This document shows positions 23,115 through 25,513 of a DNA stretch of 25,513 bases, in pieces. The stretch's first letter is position 1. Each line of letters starts with the position of its first letter. The notes under the pieces were generated by a model that saw nothing but the letters and a program-made list of their open reading frames with translations, was not told where the DNA came from and ran no database searches. Position numbers and translations under genes: made by a program. The stretch comes from JAGLSB01 sp023135955 (GTDB lineage: Bacteria; Bacteroidota; Bacteroidia; Bacteroidales; GCA-2748055): assembly GCA_030673645.1 (NCBI GenBank), contig DAOVIO010000043.1, positions 1-25,513 of the forward strand, in the 5' to 3' direction.

Positions 23115-23495
23115 TTATTTTACACCTTTTTCTTTCGCGCCAATGCAAAGTGTTGCATGGGGCACGGCCATTAGCCTTTCTTTTTGTATTAGCTTGCCTG
23201 TATCGCGACAGATTCCATAGGTCCTATTCTCAATACGTACTAATGCAGCCTGTAAATGCTGAATAAATTTCGACTGCCGTTGAGCAAGTTTTCCTGCTTC
23301 TTCTTTAGAAAGGGTAGCAGCTCCTTCTTCAAGAACTTTAAAGGTTGGTGATGTATCTTGGGTATCATTATTATCACTCTGAGTTACACTACTTTTAAGG
23401 GTCTCATAATCTTCTGTCGCCTTTTCAAGCTTCTTGATTATTAGCTCTTTAAATTCAGCCAGCTCTTCATCGTTGTATCTGGTCTTTTCCTCCAT
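23115..23495 (-). CDS. DksA/TraR-family protein with half of the zinc-finger cysteines
   Basis: The 126-residue product has an N-terminal helical hairpin and the C-terminal DksA/TraR-type finger (YGICRDTGKLI, then KERLMAVPHATLC). In DksA the finger is C-x2-C-x17-C-x2-C. Here Cys96 and Cys117 fill positions 1 and 3, but positions 2 and 4 are Thr99 and Ala120, so a normal four-cysteine zinc site is absent. The family binds RNA polymerase through the secondary channel and tunes transcription, in part with ppGpp. Whether this member does so is not shown. It lies between ileS and lspA on the same strand, with 56 bp to the ileS stop. Confidence 0.85.
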   Translation of the reverse strand: MEEKTRYNDEELAEFKELIIKKLEKATEDYETLKSSVTQSDNNDTQDTSPTFKVLEEGAATLSKEEAGKLAQRQSKFIQHLQAALVRIENRTYGICRDTGKLIQKERLMAVPHATLCIGAKEKGVK

Positions 23496-23551
23496 GGCAA
23501 ATAATTTTATTTTTTGCTAAAATAGCAAAATTTTAATAACAAAAGCCTGTT

Positions 23552-25513
23552 TTAAGAAACACGTACAATTTTTATTCGTGTTTTTATTTCATCATCAATC
23601 TCCAATTCTATACTGTCCTTCTCCAAACTATCAGATAATTGAATATTTGAAGCAAGAGTTTGTAATGCTATATAATCCTTATGTATGTTTATGACATTAT
23701 TTATTGCATCATGTTTAAGAATACTAATTTCTATCTTATCAGTAACATCGAAATTTCTTTCTTTCCTGAAATTCTGTATTCTGTTTATACATTCTCTGGC
23801 TATTCCTTCATTCTTCAAATCCTCATTGATAGTGACGTCTAGTGCTACCGTTAATTTACCCTCATTAGCTACCAACCACCCTGGAATGTCTTCAGATATT
23901 ATCTCAACATCATCAAGATCAATTAGAATATTTTCAGTATTGAGCTGTAATTCTGCCTCCTGATTTTTCTCAAACTCAAGAATCTCTTCCTGGGTCATTT
24001 TATTTATAGCTCCTGCTATTTCCTTCATCAATTTGCCATATTTTGGCCCCAGGCTTTTAAAGTTAGGCTTGACCTTTTTAATAAGAATTCCGGCGTTTTC
24101 ATCTATATATTCAACCTCCCTAACATTAACTTCAGAAAGTATAAGGTTTTTAACAGCCTCAAATTTGCTTTTAAATCCAGCTTCTGTAATCGGAATCATC
24201 ATTTTTTGCAGCGGCTGACGCACTTTTTTCTTAACTTTTCGTCTTAATCCGAGAATCATGGATGAAACCGTCTGGGCAATTTGCATTCTTTCCTCTAAGT
24301 CTTTATCGATTGAATCCATTGAATATTCAGGGAATAAAGCAAGATGTACCGATTCGGCTTTATTACGATTACTTGTCAGATTTAAATCACGGAAAAGTCT
24401 ATCGCTATAAAATGGGGCTATTGGTGAAGATAATATTGCTACTGTTTCAAGACATTTATATAATGTCTGATAGGCAGAAATTTTGTCATCATTAAACTTG
24501 CCACCCCAAAATCTTTTACGATTAAGCCGAACATACCAGTTACTGAGATTTTCAGTTACAAAATCCTGAATTAATCTTCCAGCTCGTGTAATTTCATAAT
24601 TGTTGTAATTCTCCTTCACTTCCTTTATCAGGGAATTCATTAAAGAAATAATCCAGCGATCGATCTCCGGTCTTTCGGAAATTGGAATCTCATCATCTTT
24701 ATAATTGAAACCATCAATATTAGCATAAAGAGTAAAAAATGAATATGTATTATAAAGTGTTCCGAAAAATTTTCTTTTTACTTCATCAATTCCAGAAAGG
24801 TCAAATTTCAGATTATCCCATGGTTGGGCGTTTGTAACCAGATACCATCTTAAAGGATCAGTTCCGTAATTTTCAATAGTAGTAAAGGGATCTATAGCAT
24901 TTCCAAGTCGTTTAGACATCTTATTTCCATTCTTATCAAGTACAAGACCATTTGAAATGATATTTTTAAACGAAACTTTCTCAGATTTCATGGTTGCAAT
25001 AGCATGAAGAGTAAAAAACCATCCACGAGTCTGATCAACACCTTCTGCAATAAAATCTGCAGGGAAGTGTTTCTCAAAAATTTCCTCGTTTTCGAAAGGA
25101 TAATGCCATTGGGCGTATGGCATAGCACCCGAATCGAACCATACATCAATCAGGTCAGGCTCTCGAAACATTTTTTGCCCCTTTTTTGAAATCAGGATAA
25201 TATTATCGACATAGGGTCGGTGAAGATCAAAGCTATCATAATTTTCTTTGGTATTTAGTTCGGGTATAAAGTCAGCGTATGGATTTTCATCCATAAACCC
25301 TGCTTGTACAGATCTTTCTGTTTCTTCTTTTAATTCTTTAACAGATCCAATGCATTTAATTTCTTCTCTGTTTTCCGAAACCCAAATAGGTAGTGGTGTT
25401 CCCCAGTATCTTGATCTGGACAAATTCCAATCGACAAGATTTTCAAGCCATTTTCCAAAACGACCGGTACCTGTCGATTCCGGTTTCCAGTTGATTGTTT
25501 TGTTTAGCTCAAT
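23552..25513 (-). CDS. ileS: Isoleucyl-tRNA synthetase, eukaryote-like type, N-terminal part outside the window
   Basis: IleRS charges tRNA-Ile. The frame is open to the window edge at 25513, so 653 C-terminal residues are seen of an expected 1050-1150. It enters with WKPESTGTGRFG and SRSRYWGTPLPIW, then the KMSKR loop (bases 24908-24922) of the class I catalytic site. The anticodon-binding helical domain follows (NRKRFWGGKFN), then a long C-terminal extension without a zinc-binding cysteine cluster. RYWGTP-PIW, KMSKR rather than KMSKS, and the tail type all point to the eukaryote-like type 2 IleRS. That type is generally little inhibited by mupirocin. A TTG at 25423 is not the start. Confidence 0.96.
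   Translation of the reverse strand: MELNKTINWKPESTGTGRFGKWLENLVDWNLSRSRYWGTPLPIWVSENREEIKCIGSVKELKEETERSVQAGFMDENPYADFIPELNTKENYDSFDLHRPYVDNIILISKKGQKMFREPDLIDVWFDSGAMPYAQWHYPFENEEIFEKHFPADFIAEGVDQTRGWFFTLHAIATMKSEKVSFKNIISNGLVLDKNGNKMSKRLGNAIDPFTTIENYGTDPLRWYLVTNAQPWDNLKFDLSGIDEVKRKFFGTLYNTYSFFTLYANIDGFNYKDDEIPISERPEIDRWIISLMNSLIKEVKENYNNYEITRAGRLIQDFVTENLSNWYVRLNRKRFWGGKFNDDKISAYQTLYKCLETVAILSSPIAPFYSDRLFRDLNLTSNRNKAESVHLALFPEYSMDSIDKDLEERMQIAQTVSSMILGLRRKVKKKVRQPLQKMMIPITEAGFKSKFEAVKNLILSEVNVREVEYIDENAGILIKKVKPNFKSLGPKYGKLMKEIAGAINKMTQEEILEFEKNQEAELQLNTENILIDLDDVEIISEDIPGWLVANEGKLTVALDVTINEDLKNEGIARECINRIQNFRKERNFDVTDKIEISILKHDAINNVINIHKDYIALQTLASNIQLSDSLEKDSIELEIDDEIKTRIKIVRVS

Overview
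The window is a stretch of chromosome from a low-GC Bacteroidota bacterium, probably near Bacteroidales, Marinilabiliales or Cytophagales. That placement is inferred from four things: TAnnTTTG-type -7 promoter boxes in front of several genes, almost no Shine-Dalgarno sequences at start codons, a eukaryote-like (type 2) IleRS, and gene pairs typical of the phylum (ileS / DksA-like / lspA and dnaE / trxA). Both window edges cut genes: a HlyD-type adaptor on the left and ileS on the right. No tRNA, rRNA, insertion sequence, CRISPR array or prophage was seen.

Layout. (1) 2-2357, + strand: efflux pair, membrane-fusion adaptor plus TolC-like outer-membrane channel. (2) 2536-5154, - strand: prmC, recX and prfB. 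PrmC methylates the GGQ glutamine of release factors, and its substrate RF2 lies in the same co-directional group. prfB has an intact programmed +1 frameshift site. (3) 5161-6210, + strand: ribD, whose start codon is 6 bp from that of prmC. (4) 6370-11890, + strand: a two-gene unit of an exported TPR/caspase-like protein and a 14-bladed propeller sensor carrying a SpoIIE-type phosphatase. This is the most unusual part of the window. (5) 11891-17245, - strand: dnaE with a fused proofreading exonuclease, trxA and a LOG-family nucleotide hydrolase. (6) 17512-21170, + strand: rpsP with a long repetitive acidic tail, rimM and rnr. (7) 21171-21730: a repeat-rich spacer with a perfect 20-bp hairpin. 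(8) 21731-22315, + strand: a TetR regulator. (9) 22421-25513, - strand: ileS, a DksA/TraR-like gene and lspA.

Most of the window is housekeeping for translation (RF2, PrmC, S16, RimM, IleRS), RNA decay (RNase R), DNA replication and repair (DnaE, RecX), redox (Trx), riboflavin synthesis (RibD) and lipoprotein maturation (LspA). The accessory interest lies in the caspase/phosphatase pair and in several families of non-coding palindromic or dispersed repeats in the spacers. All functions are inferred from motifs visible in the translated sequence; no database search was run.
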